A DNA stretch of 64,000 nucleotides from Allostella vacuolata. GTDB lineage: Bacteria; Pseudomonadota; Alphaproteobacteria; ATCC43930; Allostellaceae. The translations under genes and the position numbers were made by a program. The notes under the pieces were generated by a model. That model had not been told where the DNA came from. It saw only the letters and a program-made list of their open reading frames with translations, and ran no database searches. The stretch spans positions 2,197,001 through 2,261,000 of the forward strand of contig AP019702.1 of NCBI GenBank assembly GCA_006739055.1, read 5' to 3'. Within the stretch, counting starts at the first letter, position 1. Every line of letters begins with the position of its first letter. Positions 44,177 through 52,811 of the stretch are shown piece after piece.

Positions 44177-44403
44177 GAGGATCGCCCCTCCGTGGTCGGA
44201 ATGCTGCGTCGGCGAGGGGGAGCGGCGCGAGAATCGCGGCCGGTCGCAGAAGTTTCATCCCGGTATGACGTTCTTGGCCTGCCGCACGGTCGGGCGCGCG
44301 GCGGTCGTTCCGTCGATATTGTATAAAATGCACGGAGCCGGCAAGCGCCAAGGCCGGGCGGCGACGGCCGGATCGTTTCGGGCCGGATGCGAACGAGCTT
44401 GAA
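44177..44403 (-). promoter_or_regulatory. Upstream region of leuC
   Basis: This gap contains an AT-rich patch at 44316-44330 in otherwise GC-rich DNA. On the minus strand it reads TTTTATACAATAT, a plausible -10 zone, with TTGCCG (44344-44339) and TTGGCG (44351-44346) as possible -35 boxes at imperfect spacing. A short open frame of 29 codons starts at an ATG after GGG and runs into the leuC start; it has several Leu codons but no Leu run, so a leader peptide is uncertain. Confidence 0.35.
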
Positions 44404-44430
44404 CCCCGGCCGGCAGGCGGCCGGCCGGGG
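44404..44430 (-). terminator. Hairpin downstream of phyR
   Basis: CCCCGGCCGG (44404-44413) and CCGGCCGGGG (44421-44430) form a perfect ten-pair stem with a seven-base loop, 20 bases after the phyR stop. On the minus strand the following bases are TTCAAG, not a U-run, but the stem is very stable and could terminate phyR transcription. Confidence 0.55.
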
Positions 44431-44450
44431 CGGAACCGGAATGGTGCTGC

Positions 44451-45278
44451 CTATGCGACCTTGGGCCGGCGCAGGATGTTCGCCTGGGCACCGCAGAGCA
44501 GCGCCTGCGACACCGCCACTTCGAGGGTGGAAGGCTCGAACGGCTTGGAGACGAGGAAGGCGGGCTCGATGCGCTCGCCGGTCAACAGGCGCTCGGGATA
44601 GGCGGTGACGAAGACGACCGGCACCGACAGCATCTCCAGGATCCGGGTCGCGGCCTCGATCCCGGTGCTGCCGTCCTCGAGCTGGACGTCGGCCAGCACC
44701 AGGCTTGGGTTGCGCGCCTTGGCGAGCGCGATCGCCTGATCGGAGGTGGAGGCGACGCCGATCACGTCGTGGCCCATGTCCTTGAGGATGCCGGCGATGT
44801 CGAGCGCGATGATCGGCTCGTCCTCGATCACCAGCACCTGGGCGCTCGGCTGGGCGCGCAATGCCTCCCAGGCGCGGTTCAGCAGGTCGACGGTCATTTC
44901 CTGCGACTCGCCGATGATGCGGGCGACGTCGGGGATCGGGAAGCCTTCGGTATGGGTCAGCAGCAGGACCTGGCGGTTGCGCTCCGACAGGCCGCGGACC
45001 CGCTGGGCGACGCCGCGGTCGAGCGGGTCGTCCATCAGGTCGTCGTCCTCGCCGTCGTCCTGCGACCACACCAGCCGCTCATGCACCTTGTGGAACAGGA
45101 CGAAGAGGTCGGTGCGGCTCATCAGCTGGGCGCGGTCGCGGGTCGGGTCGGCGAGCAGCGCTTCCAGGCAGCCGCGGACGCACGCATCCCCGGCAGCCTG
45201 CGACCCTGTCAGGGCGCGGGCATAGCGGCGCAGATAGGGCAGGTGGGCGGCGACGGTGGCTCGTCCGTGGTCGGTCAT
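44451..45278 (-). CDS. phyR: PhyR-type general stress response regulator (anti-anti-sigma)
   Basis: A 275-residue protein with an N-terminal sigma-factor-like domain (about 1-140: LPYLRRYARALTGSQAAGD, LSERNRQVLLLTHTEGFPIPDVARIIG) and a C-terminal receiver (from about 147: VLVIEDEPIIALDIA, phospho-acceptor Asp197 in LVLADVQL, Thr225 in FVTAYPE, Lys245 in VSKPFEP). In Alphaproteobacteria phosphorylated PhyR sequesters NepR and frees the EcfG sigma factor. nepR, ecfG and the partner kinase are not in this window, unlike the common gene order. ATG 45278 gives the family N-terminus. A perfect EcfG-type promoter motif lies about 220 bases upstream. Confidence 0.94.
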   Translation of the reverse strand: MTDHGRATVAAHLPYLRRYARALTGSQAAGDACVRGCLEALLADPTRDRAQLMSRTDLFVLFHKVHERLVWSQDDGEDDDLMDDPLDRGVAQRVRGLSERNRQVLLLTHTEGFPIPDVARIIGESQEMTVDLLNRAWEALRAQPSAQVLVIEDEPIIALDIAGILKDMGHDVIGVASTSDQAIALAKARNPSLVLADVQLEDGSTGIEAATRILEMLSVPVVFVTAYPERLLTGERIEPAFLVSKPFEPSTLEVAVSQALLCGAQANILRRPKVA

Positions 45279-45497
45279 GATCGATGATCCCTGCGCTGAT
45301 GGACACTCGGCTGCGCGAAACCGTGAACGGGCTGCCGCCCCTTTCGGGCGACAGGCGCATTGTCGAGGTGATTGGGGCGAATGTGAGGAAGGAGGGCGAC
45401 CGTTCGGTGCCGCGACCGGCAGCCGGCAACCGCCGCTGGCGCGGCGCTCGTTTCGAGATTCCCCCTCTGGCCTGGACCGGTCGCATCCTGCCGCGAC

Positions 45498-45522
45498 AAC
45501 GCGGCGGCTGCGCCGGGGTTCC
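45498..45522 (-). promoter_or_regulatory. Candidate EcfG (general stress sigma) promoter upstream of phyR
   Basis: On the minus strand GGAAC (45522-45518) is followed after exactly 16 bases by CGTT (45501-45498). GGAAC-N16/17-CGTT is the consensus of EcfG-dependent promoters in Alphaproteobacteria, and phyR is known to be autoregulated this way. The motif lies immediately after the stop of the CoA-transferase family gene and leaves an untranslated leader of about 210 bases in which I find no gene. Confidence 0.6.
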
Positions 45523-45524
45523 GC

Positions 45525-46733
45525 TCAGGCGACGAGTTTCCTCTGGCGCAGGTCGCCGATCGCGTGGTCGGGCAGGCCCAGCACGCCGGCCAGGATCTCG
45601 TCCGTATGCTGGCCCAGCGCCGGGGCGGGCAGGGCCGGCAGGCGCTCGGCCGCGGCGAAGTCGAGCGTGGCGCGCGGCACCCGGTAGGAGCCGATCCCCG
45701 GCTGCTCGACGATGCCGAACAGGGGATTGGCGGTGGAGGCGCGCGGGTCCTCGGCCAGCAGCTGGGCCACGTCCTGGTAGGGGCCCCAGAGGACGCCGCC
45801 CGCCTCGAAGGCGGCGCGCACCTCGTCCAGGCTGCGGGCGGCGATCCAGGGCCCGAGCGCGGCCGCGATGCCGTCGCGGGCCCGGAAGCGGTCGCCCTCG
45901 CGCCGCAGGTCGACCTCGTAGAGCTGTTCCACCAGGGCGAACTTGGCAGCGAGGCCGGTCGTCTCGACCAGGGCGGACCATTGCCGCGGGCTGATCGCGG
46001 CCACCATCACCCGGCGGCCGTCGCGGGTCGGGAAGTCGCGGCCGAAGGCGCCGAACAGGTCGTTGCCGTAGGCCGGGCGCGGCGCGCCGTTCACCTCTAC
46101 CTCGGCGATCATGCCGAGCGCGCCGACCACGGCCAGGGCCACGTCGGAGAGCGGCAGGCGGATGAGCTGGCCCTGGCCGGTGGCGCGGCGGTGCCGCTCG
46201 GCCGCCAGCAGGCCGACGCAGGCGGTCAGCCCGGTCGCCACGTCCCAGCCCGGCATGACGTGGTTGACCGGATGCGCGGCCCCGCCGCTGCCGGTCATGG
46301 CCGGGAAGCCGACCGCGCAGTTGACGGTGTAGTCGACCGCCGACGAGCCGTCATGGTTGCCGAGCACGTTCAGCATGATCAGGTCGGGGCGTCCGGCCCG
46401 GAGCCGCTCGTAGTCGAGCCAGCCTTCGGCCGGAAAGTTGGTGAGGAAGAGGCCCGCACCCGGCCCGTCGGCGGTGACCAGCGCGGTCGCCAGCTCGCGC
46501 CCCTCGGGCCGGCGCAGGTCGATGGCGATCGACCGCTTGCCCTTGTTGAGCCCGGCCCAGTAGAGGCTCTCGCCCGAAGCCGCCAGCGGCCAGCGGCGGA
46601 AGTCGATCCCGCCGCCGATTGGGTCGAAGCGGATCACGTCGGCGCCGAGCTGCGCCAGGGTCATGCCGCCGAGCGGCGCCGCCACGAAGGCCGAACCTTC
46701 GACGATGCGCAGTCCCGCCAGGATGCCCGTCAT
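45525..46733 (-). CDS. CoA-transferase family III protein, like 2-methylfumaryl-CoA isomerase (Mct)
   Basis: A 402-residue CaiB/BaiF-family protein. The opening (LAGLRIVEGSAFVAAPLGG, MTLAQLGADVIRFDPIGGG, WAGLNKGKRSIAIDLRRPEG) and segments such as FLTNFPAEGWLDYERL, MPGWDVATG, YGAFGRDF-like FGAFGRDFPTRDG, EGDRFRARDGIAAAL and LGQHTDEIL closely resemble the mesaconyl-CoA C1-C4 CoA transferase of Chloroflexus, which moves CoA within one molecule in the 3-hydroxypropionate bi-cycle. This is from memory of that protein, not a search. The other bi-cycle genes are absent here, so a related intramolecular or ordinary CoA transfer is also possible. ATG 46733 has GGAAGGAAG before it. Confidence 0.78.
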   Translation of the reverse strand: MTGILAGLRIVEGSAFVAAPLGGMTLAQLGADVIRFDPIGGGIDFRRWPLAASGESLYWAGLNKGKRSIAIDLRRPEGRELATALVTADGPGAGLFLTNFPAEGWLDYERLRAGRPDLIMLNVLGNHDGSSAVDYTVNCAVGFPAMTGSGGAAHPVNHVMPGWDVATGLTACVGLLAAERHRRATGQGQLIRLPLSDVALAVVGALGMIAEVEVNGAPRPAYGNDLFGAFGRDFPTRDGRRVMVAAISPRQWSALVETTGLAAKFALVEQLYEVDLRREGDRFRARDGIAAALGPWIAARSLDEVRAAFEAGGVLWGPYQDVAQLLAEDPRASTANPLFGIVEQPGIGSYRVPRATLDFAAAERLPALPAPALGQHTDEILAGVLGLPDHAIGDLRQRKLVA

Positions 46734-46771
46734 TCCCGCTTCCTTCCGCTTCGCATGCCGATCCGGCGAGA

Positions 46772-47809
46772 CTACAGCGGCAGCGCGAAGAAATCCTGCA
46801 TCGAGCGGTCGATGAAGGCGACGTCGCATGGTCGCCGGAAGGATGCCGCCATGTGACCCTCGGGCGAGGGGATCTCGACATATTTGGCCCGCGCGATGCC
46901 GGCTGCGGCCTCGCGCGCGGCGCTGATCGGGTTGTAGAGGTCGTTGTCGGCGGCAAGCACCAGGGTGCGGGCGCGGATGCGGGCCAGGGCACCCTTCAGG
47001 GTGCCGTCGCAGCCCGGCGTAGTGGAGACGTCGTGCCGGTCGTAGGCATAGGTCTGGTAGACCCAGTCGACCGCCTGCGCGCCGCTGTCGCGCATCGCCT
47101 GGGCGCGCTCGGCCAGCATCGCAGGGACCGAGGCGGGGTCGGTGCCGTCCGCCTCCAGCGCCGCCGGGGTCCGGCCGGCCAGCACCTGCATGACCGCGAC
47201 CCATCCGTCCCAGCCGCGCGTGACCTCGCCGTCGGGCCAGGCCGGGTCCGCCATCAGCGTCCCGCGCGAGGCGGCGTTGACGGCGACCGACCAGGCGGTG
47301 GTGCGCGCCATCGGCACCATGGCGACGATGCGGTCCATCGCGTCGGGGTGGCTGACGCCCCATTGCAGCGCCTGCATCCCGCCCATCGAGGCGCCGACGA
47401 CGGCGTGGAGCCGGCGGACCCCCAGATGCTCGACCAGCCGTTTCTGGCTTTCGACCATGTCGCGGATGGTGAAGCGCGGGAAGGCGAGGCCGGGCTGCGT
47501 GCGGCTGGTGCTGGGCGAGGTGGTGCAGCCGTTGCCGATCGCATCCACCGCCACGATGCAGTCGCGGTTGGGGTCGAGCGCCTTGCCGGGGCCGATCCAG
47601 ACATCGAGGCGATGGTGCGTGCTGCCGATCGCCGACAGGGCCAGGATGACGTTCGAGCGGTCGGCGTTGGGCCGGCCATGGGTCACGTAGGAGAGCTGGA
47701 AATCGCGGATCGTCTCGCCCGATTCCAGCGCGAAATCGCCCAGTCCGAGGCGCTCGTGCGGGCGATCGACCCAGTTGGGCTGCAGCGGCGGATGGCGGAA
47801 GTCGGTCAT
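46772..47809 (-). CDS. MetX-like alpha/beta hydrolase (homoserine O-acetyltransferase family)
   Basis: A 345-residue alpha/beta-hydrolase of the MetX superfamily. The nucleophile Ser lies in HAVVGASMGGMQALQW, LVLAADNDLY carries the acid, and SPEGHMAASF the His. LSYVTHGRPNADRSNVILALSAIGSTHH and WIGPGKALDPNRDCIVAVDAIGNG match the conserved MetX N-terminal region, but true MetX usually has GPG..LDT and LTGSS-type motifs that differ, so an acyl transferase or hydrolase of other specificity is possible. The ATG overlaps the alcohol dehydrogenase stop (ATGA). It sits 38 bases before the CoA-transferase family gene. Confidence 0.82.
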   Translation of the reverse strand: MTDFRHPPLQPNWVDRPHERLGLGDFALESGETIRDFQLSYVTHGRPNADRSNVILALSAIGSTHHRLDVWIGPGKALDPNRDCIVAVDAIGNGCTTSPSTSRTQPGLAFPRFTIRDMVESQKRLVEHLGVRRLHAVVGASMGGMQALQWGVSHPDAMDRIVAMVPMARTTAWSVAVNAASRGTLMADPAWPDGEVTRGWDGWVAVMQVLAGRTPAALEADGTDPASVPAMLAERAQAMRDSGAQAVDWVYQTYAYDRHDVSTTPGCDGTLKGALARIRARTLVLAADNDLYNPISAAREAAAGIARAKYVEIPSPEGHMAASFRRPCDVAFIDRSMQDFFALPL

Positions 47810-48912
47810 TCGGGAATCTCCACGACGGCGCGCACGGTCTCGCCGCGGATCATGGCAGCGAAGCCGTCGTTGATCTGGTCGAGCGAGAGCCGCATCGTGA
47901 TCAGCTCGTCGAGCTTGAGGCGGCCGTCGAGGTAGAGGCGGGCCAGCCACGGGAAGTCCCGCCGCGGGCGGGCGCCGCCATAGCTCGACCGGGTGATCCG
48001 CTTCTCGCCCATGAGCGAGCCCCAGCGGAAGGCGACGTCGCGGTCGACATTGACCTTGCCGAGCCAGACCAGGTCGCCGCCCGGCCGGGTGATCTCCGGC
48101 GACAGGCGATAGGCGTCGACATGGCCCGCACTCTCCAGCACGCAGTCGGCGCCGCGGCCGCCGGTCAGCGCCTTCACCCGGGCGACCACGTCCTCCTCGT
48201 CGGCCCGGATGAGGTCGGTTGCGCCGAACTCGGTCGCCATGGCGAGCCGTGCCGGGTCGCGGTCGATGGCGATGATGCGCTCGGCCGATTGCAGGCGGGC
48301 GCCCTGGATGGCGTTGAGGCCGACCGCCCCGCAGCCGAGCACCGCCACGTTCGCCCCGGCGGCGATGCGGGCGACCCGGGAGGCCCCGCCGACCCCCGTC
48401 ATCACCCCGCAGCCGATCAGGCAGGCGCGGTCGAAGGGGATCTCCTTCGGCACCGCGATCGCCCCCGTCTCCGGCACCACGCAATATTCGGCATGGGAGG
48501 AGACGACCGAGAAATGGTGCAGCTTCTGGCCGCCCACCGTCATGCGCGAGGCCCCGTCCAGCAGGTGACCCCGCGGCTGGTGGTAGGAGTAGGGCTCGCA
48601 CAGGATCGGCTCGCCGCGGTCGCAGTAGTAGCAGTGGCCGCAGCTGGGGTTCCAGGAGCAGACGACATGGTCGCCGGGCTTCACCAGCGACACGTCGGTG
48701 CCCACGGCCTCGACCACGCCGGCCCCCTCGTGGCCGAGCACGATCGGCAGGGGATAGGCGAGCTGGCCCTGGATCACCTCCAGGTCGGTGTGGCATAGGC
48801 CCGATGCCCGGATGCGAACCAGCACGTCGGTCGGCCGGAGGCCGGTCATGCGCACGGTCTCTACCGACATCGGCTGGTTCGTCCGGTGCAGGACGGCGGC
48901 GCGGAACTCCAT
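47806..48912 (-). CDS. Zinc-dependent alcohol dehydrogenase (MDR, class III-like)
   Basis: A 368-residue medium-chain dehydrogenase. The catalytic zinc site is in RASGLCHTDLEV and LGHEGAGVVEAVG; the structural zinc site is CGHCYYCDRGEPILC with four Cys. VAVLGCGAVGLNAIQGA is the NAD loop, followed by IAIDRDPARLAMA, whose Asp favours NAD over NADP. It should oxidise a primary alcohol or a thiol-bound hydroxymethyl compound. ATG 48912 is 11 bases after the TRAP large permease stop, and its own stop overlaps the MetX-like gene, so all belong to one operon. Confidence 0.9.
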   Translation of the reverse strand: MEFRAAVLHRTNQPMSVETVRMTGLRPTDVLVRIRASGLCHTDLEVIQGQLAYPLPIVLGHEGAGVVEAVGTDVSLVKPGDHVVCSWNPSCGHCYYCDRGEPILCEPYSYHQPRGHLLDGASRMTVGGQKLHHFSVVSSHAEYCVVPETGAIAVPKEIPFDRACLIGCGVMTGVGGASRVARIAAGANVAVLGCGAVGLNAIQGARLQSAERIIAIDRDPARLAMATEFGATDLIRADEEDVVARVKALTGGRGADCVLESAGHVDAYRLSPEITRPGGDLVWLGKVNVDRDVAFRWGSLMGEKRITRSSYGGARPRRDFPWLARLYLDGRLKLDELITMRLSLDQINDGFAAMIRGETVRAVVEIPE

Positions 48913-48923
48913 GACGGGCGACC

Positions 48924-50234
48924 CTAGTTGAGCGACGGCAGCCAGAGGGCGAGGCCGGGGAAATAGATGATGAGCGCGATCGCGACCACCTGCAGCCCGA
49001 TGAACGGCCACAGCGAGGCGAAGATCTCGTTGAGGGAAATGTCCGGCGGCGCCACCCCCTTGAGGTAGAAGGCGGCCGGTCCGAACGGCGGCGACAGATA
49101 GGAGACCTGCATGTTCATGCAGAACAGCACCCCGAACCACACCGGGTCGTAGCCGAGTGCCTTCACGATCGGCACGAAGATCGGCATGGTCAGCAGGCAG
49201 ATGCCGATCCAGTCCATCAGGCAGCCCAGGATGAACAGGATCGCCATCATGATGAAGATGATGACGATCGGGGCGACCGGCAGGCCGATCATCAGGTTGC
49301 GGATGAAGGCGGGGCCGCCGGCCAGGTTGTAGACGCCGATCATGGCGGTGGCGCCGAACGACACCCACAGCAGGATGCCGCAGGAGGTCATGGTCTGGAC
49401 CAGGGCGCCCTGGACCATGCTCCAGCTGAGCTCGCGCCGCAGCGCCGCTGCGATCGCGGTGCCCACCACCCCCATGCCGGCCGCCTCGGTCACCGAGGCG
49501 ACGCCGGTGTAGATGGTGCCCAGCACGCTGGCCGCGATCAGCATCGGCAGGGCGATGCTCTTCAGCATCGCCAGCTTCTCGATCAGCGGGATGTTGCGGT
49601 CCTCGTCGGAGGCGGGCGGGCCGAGGCTCGGATTGATGTAGCAGCGGATCAGGATGTAGCTGATGTACATGGTCGCCATGATCATGCCGGGGACCACCGC
49701 GGCCGAGAACAGGTCGCCGATCGAGACGTTGACCGTCAGGCCATAGATCACCAGGACGATGCTGGGCGGGATCATGCTGCCGAGCGAACCGCCGGCGCAG
49801 ATGGTGCCGATCGCCAGCTTGCGGTCGTAGCCGAGCCGCAGCATCTGCGGCAGGGCGACCAGGCCGAGCAGGACCACCTCGCCGCCGATGATCCCGGTCA
49901 TGGCGGCCATGATGGTGGCGGCGATGGTCGTCTGCACCGCCAGGCCGCCGCGCAGGCTGCCGGCCCAGACATGCATCGCCCGGAACAGGTCGCGGGCCAC
50001 GCCCGAGCGCTCCATCAGCGACGCCATCAGGATGAACATCGGCACCGATACCAGCACGTACTCGTTCATGAACGAGTAGATGCGGCTCGACACCAGCAGC
50101 AGGCTGGGCGTGCCGAACAGGCCGAGGCCGAAGATGACGGCGATGATGCCGGTGACGAAGGCGAGCGGCAGGCCGAGCAGCAGGAGGACGATCATCCCCC
50201 CGAACATGAGGAAGGTGATGAGTTCGATGCCCAT
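48924..50234 (-). CDS. dctM: TRAP transporter large permease (DctM)
   Basis: A 436-residue membrane protein with about twelve hydrophobic helices. Family features include LLLGLPLAFVTGIIAVIFG, VLVSVPMFILMASLMERSGVARDLF, the GxGSMIPPS signature in GGSLGSMIPPSIVLVIYG, and LFILGCLMDWIGICLLTMP. It uses a sodium or proton gradient to import the ligand delivered by the DctP protein. It starts four bases after the small permease gene. The dctM-dctQ-dctP set is complete here. Confidence 0.95.
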   Translation of the reverse strand: MGIELITFLMFGGMIVLLLLGLPLAFVTGIIAVIFGLGLFGTPSLLLVSSRIYSFMNEYVLVSVPMFILMASLMERSGVARDLFRAMHVWAGSLRGGLAVQTTIAATIMAAMTGIIGGEVVLLGLVALPQMLRLGYDRKLAIGTICAGGSLGSMIPPSIVLVIYGLTVNVSIGDLFSAAVVPGMIMATMYISYILIRCYINPSLGPPASDEDRNIPLIEKLAMLKSIALPMLIAASVLGTIYTGVASVTEAAGMGVVGTAIAAALRRELSWSMVQGALVQTMTSCGILLWVSFGATAMIGVYNLAGGPAFIRNLMIGLPVAPIVIIFIMMAILFILGCLMDWIGICLLTMPIFVPIVKALGYDPVWFGVLFCMNMQVSYLSPPFGPAAFYLKGVAPPDISLNEIFASLWPFIGLQVVAIALIIYFPGLALWLPSLN

Positions 50235-50238
50235 GGAC

Positions 50239-50754
50239 CTATCCCCTCGCCAGGCGGCGCAGCGACCGGACCAGGCGGTCGATCGCCAGCACCACCATCA
50301 GCAGCACGCCCACCGCGAGCACCGTCTTCAGGATCGCGGGGATCGGCACGTCCCAGGCCCGCCCGCTCGTCTCGCCGAGCCGGACCGAGCGCGTCGCCTG
50401 GATGGTGGCCCCGTAGAGCAGGGCTGCCAGGAACGCCAGCGTCAGCGTCCCGTGCAGCACGTCGACCGCTCGCCGGAGGCGGGGCGGCAGGCTGTCATAG
50501 ATGCTGGTGATGCGGATGTGCTCGTCCTTCACCATCGCGTAGCCGCCGGCGAAGACGAAGGCGACGGCGCACAGGGCGATCGCCATGTCGTGCACCCAGA
50601 TCGTCGGCTGGTTCAGGCCGTAGCGCATCACCACCTCGTAGGCGGTGACGAGGACGGCGAAGCCGTAGAACCAGCTGAGCCGGAGATTGAAGACGGTGGT
50701 GAACCGCCCGATCGGGTCTGGCCCGTCCTCGGTCGCGGCCTTGGGATCGCTCAT
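50239..50754 (-). CDS. dctQ: TRAP transporter small permease (DctQ)
   Basis: The product is 171 residues with four hydrophobic helices, the normal size for DctQ. VLVTAYEVVMRYGLNQPTIWVHDMAIALCAVAFVFAGGYA is the conserved first half, and KDEHIRITSIYDSLPPRLRRAVD the cytoplasmic loop. It sits between the binding-protein gene (75-base gap) and the large permease gene (four-base gap). It stabilises the transport unit in the inner membrane. Confidence 0.93.
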   Translation of the reverse strand: MSDPKAATEDGPDPIGRFTTVFNLRLSWFYGFAVLVTAYEVVMRYGLNQPTIWVHDMAIALCAVAFVFAGGYAMVKDEHIRITSIYDSLPPRLRRAVDVLHGTLTLAFLAALLYGATIQATRSVRLGETSGRAWDVPIPAILKTVLAVGVLLMVVLAIDRLVRSLRRLARG

Positions 50755-50829
50755 GCCTGCCCCCGGCGAAAATAAGGGGGCGGACGGCTTGTCGCCGCCC
50801 GCCCCAGGTCGGCCTTCCTGGACGCTCGA

Positions 50830-51861
50830 TCAGTCGAGCAGTTGCAGTCGCTTCAGGAAGGCGAGCTGGCTGTCGTAGACCTTCTTGGCGGTGGGGCTCT
50901 TCTTGGACCAGTCGGCCCAGGCTTCCTGCGCCAGCTTGCGGAACTTGCGCCGTTCCTCGGCCGACCAGTTGATCAGTTCGACACCCTGGGACTTGGCCAC
51001 TTCGGCGGCCTTGTAGTCCTCGACCGCAACCCGCTGGATCATGTCGCGGGCGAAGTCGCGCGTCGCCACCTCCAGCATCAGCTGGACGTCCTTCGGCAGC
51101 GCGTTCCACTTCGGCATGGCAACCGCGACCTCGGCCGAGGGCATGGAGTGGAAGCCCGGATAGAGCGGGAAGCCGGCGATCTTGTGGTAGCCCAGGTCCT
51201 GGTTCATGCCGAGCGTGCCCCAGTCGGCCGCCTCGATCACGCCGCGCTCGAGCGCGGTGTAGACCTCGCTGCCGGGCAGGGTCACGACGCCGGCACCGGC
51301 GCGGCGCCAGACCTCGGCGCCGAGGCCCTCGGGTACCCGCATCTTGATGCCCTTGAAGTCGGCCAGCGTGCGCAGCGGCTTCTTGGCCGGCACCGATTCC
51401 ACGCCCCACCACACCGGACCGACATAGTGGATGTCGAAGCGCTTGTAGATCTCGCGCGCCAGTTCGAGGCCCCCGCCATACTCGAACCACATCTGCATCT
51501 GGTAGGGGTTGTCGTAGCCGCCGTTGAGGTCGCCGATCAGCGCCAGGGCCGGCTCCTTGCCCGAGAAGTAGGGGCCGCCCGACTGGTGGGCGTCGAGGAT
51601 GCCGCTCTGCATGGCATCCAGCGTCTCGGTGTAGGCGACGATCGTGCCGACGGCCAGCGGCTCGATGTCGAGCCGGCCGTTGGTCATCGCCTTCACGCGG
51701 GTGCAATAGTCCTCGAAGACCTTCTGGTTGATGGTCCCCGCCTGCCACATCGACTGCATCTTGTACTTGGCGGTCTGCTGGGCCCGGGCGGGCAGCGCGC
51801 CGGCCGCGGTGGCGGCTGCGCTGGCTCCTGCGAGTGCGGCGAACTTGCGTCTCGAAAGCAT
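50830..51861 (-). CDS. dctP: TRAP transporter substrate-binding protein (DctP)
   Basis: A 343-residue periplasmic protein. The leader LSRRKFAALAGASAAATAAGA is a Tat-type signal, cut near ARAQQ. The mature part has MQSMWQAGTINQKVFEDYC, DIEPLAVGTIVAYTETLDAMQSGILDA and SEVYTALERGVIEAADWGT, with the conserved Arg region MRVPEG, as in TRAP proteins of the subgroup that binds mannonate-, pyruvate- or lactate-like carboxylates. The ligand is not certain. First transporter gene of the set, 54 bases after the dioxygenase genes. Confidence 0.93.
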   Translation of the reverse strand: MLSRRKFAALAGASAAATAAGALPARAQQTAKYKMQSMWQAGTINQKVFEDYCTRVKAMTNGRLDIEPLAVGTIVAYTETLDAMQSGILDAHQSGGPYFSGKEPALALIGDLNGGYDNPYQMQMWFEYGGGLELAREIYKRFDIHYVGPVWWGVESVPAKKPLRTLADFKGIKMRVPEGLGAEVWRRAGAGVVTLPGSEVYTALERGVIEAADWGTLGMNQDLGYHKIAGFPLYPGFHSMPSAEVAVAMPKWNALPKDVQLMLEVATRDFARDMIQRVAVEDYKAAEVAKSQGVELINWSAEERRKFRKLAQEAWADWSKKSPTAKKVYDSQLAFLKRLQLLD

Positions 51862-51915
51862 GGTGGTGGTCCTCCCCGTATGGCTTCTTTTCGCGGATCT
51901 CCGGCGGGCGCCCCT

Positions 51916-52767
51916 CTACATGCCCGCCGCCTTGGCATAGGTCGGCTGCTGCTCGGCGCCGGCATAGAGGATCGCCACCTGCCGCTCGATCATGGCGGCG
52001 TGGTAGGCGACCGCGTCCGGGTGGAACGCCGCCTGCGGCACCGGCTCGTGGTCGAAGTTGTCGAAGCGGTCGGTGCCGCGCACCAGGCTGGCGCTGTCGC
52101 GGATGCCGGACAGCTGGCGGATGCGGGTCGGGATGTAGCGCACGGCATAGCCGATCCGCGGACCGTCGCTGTCGTTGCGCTCCGAGCCGTGGACGATCTT
52201 GACGTGGTGGAGCGACATCTCGCCCGGTGCCAGGACCACGTCGACCGCGGCGCTCTCGTCGACCTTGACCGCGATCTCCTGGCCGCGGCTCAGCAGGTTG
52301 TCGGCGGCGAAGGTGTCGGCGTGGGGCAGCTGGTCGGATTCATGGGTGCGCGGGATCACCCGCATGCAGCCGTTGGCGGGCGTCGACGGCGAGAAGGCGA
52401 TCCACGCCGTCAGGACGTCCGATTCCGACAGGCCCCAGTAGGTCGCGTCCTGGTGCCAGGACACGAAGGTGCCGTCGCCGGGCCGCTTGCTGAAGAAGCC
52501 GGACCCCCAGCACAGGATGTCGGGGCCGAGCACGTCCTCGACGGCGTCGAGCACGGCCGGGTGGCGGACGAGGTCGGCCAGCCACGGCACCAGCAGGTGC
52601 GGCTTCTGGTTGGTGCGGCGCGACAGGGTCCCGCCGTCATGGGCCTCGAGCTCGGCGAGCTGGCCCCGGTAGGAGGCCATCTCGGCCTCGGGAAACACGC
52701 GGATGGGGAACAGGATGCCGTCACGGCGATAGGCCGCGACCTCCTGCTCGGTCAGTCGTTTTGGCAA
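51916..52767 (-). CDS. Phytanoyl-CoA dioxygenase family protein (Fe(II)/2-oxoglutarate), copy 1
   Basis: A 283-residue double-stranded beta-helix oxygenase. SWHQDATYWG places His105 and Asp107 as iron ligands, IVHGSERN gives the distal His193, and RIGYAVRY the Arg for 2-oxoglutarate. It should hydroxylate a small molecule using O2 and 2-oxoglutarate. The start is the TTG at 52767 (MPKRLTEQEV), supported by GGAGG eight bases upstream and the family N-terminus. It is a close tandem relative of the next gene, 44 bases away, and precedes the TRAP genes, which may import its substrate. Confidence 0.88.
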   Translation of the reverse strand: MPKRLTEQEVAAYRRDGILFPIRVFPEAEMASYRGQLAELEAHDGGTLSRRTNQKPHLLVPWLADLVRHPAVLDAVEDVLGPDILCWGSGFFSKRPGDGTFVSWHQDATYWGLSESDVLTAWIAFSPSTPANGCMRVIPRTHESDQLPHADTFAADNLLSRGQEIAVKVDESAAVDVVLAPGEMSLHHVKIVHGSERNDSDGPRIGYAVRYIPTRIRQLSGIRDSASLVRGTDRFDNFDHEPVPQAAFHPDAVAYHAAMIERQVAILYAGAEQQPTYAKAAGM

Positions 52768-52811
52768 GGGCCGTTCCTCCGAAAGACAGGGCTGCCGCCG
52801 GGGCAGGGGCT

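Noticed and set aside
44169-44262. Possible leucine leader peptide before leuC
   Set aside because: The short frame from the ATG near 44260 has scattered Leu codons but no Leu run, and I cannot see alternative stem-loops with a U-tract.
45275-45499. Short open frame (74 codons, TTG start) upstream of phyR as a possible nepR
   Set aside because: The sequence lacks the conserved NepR core and is rich in Arg, Pro and His without helices; it is more likely untranslated leader.
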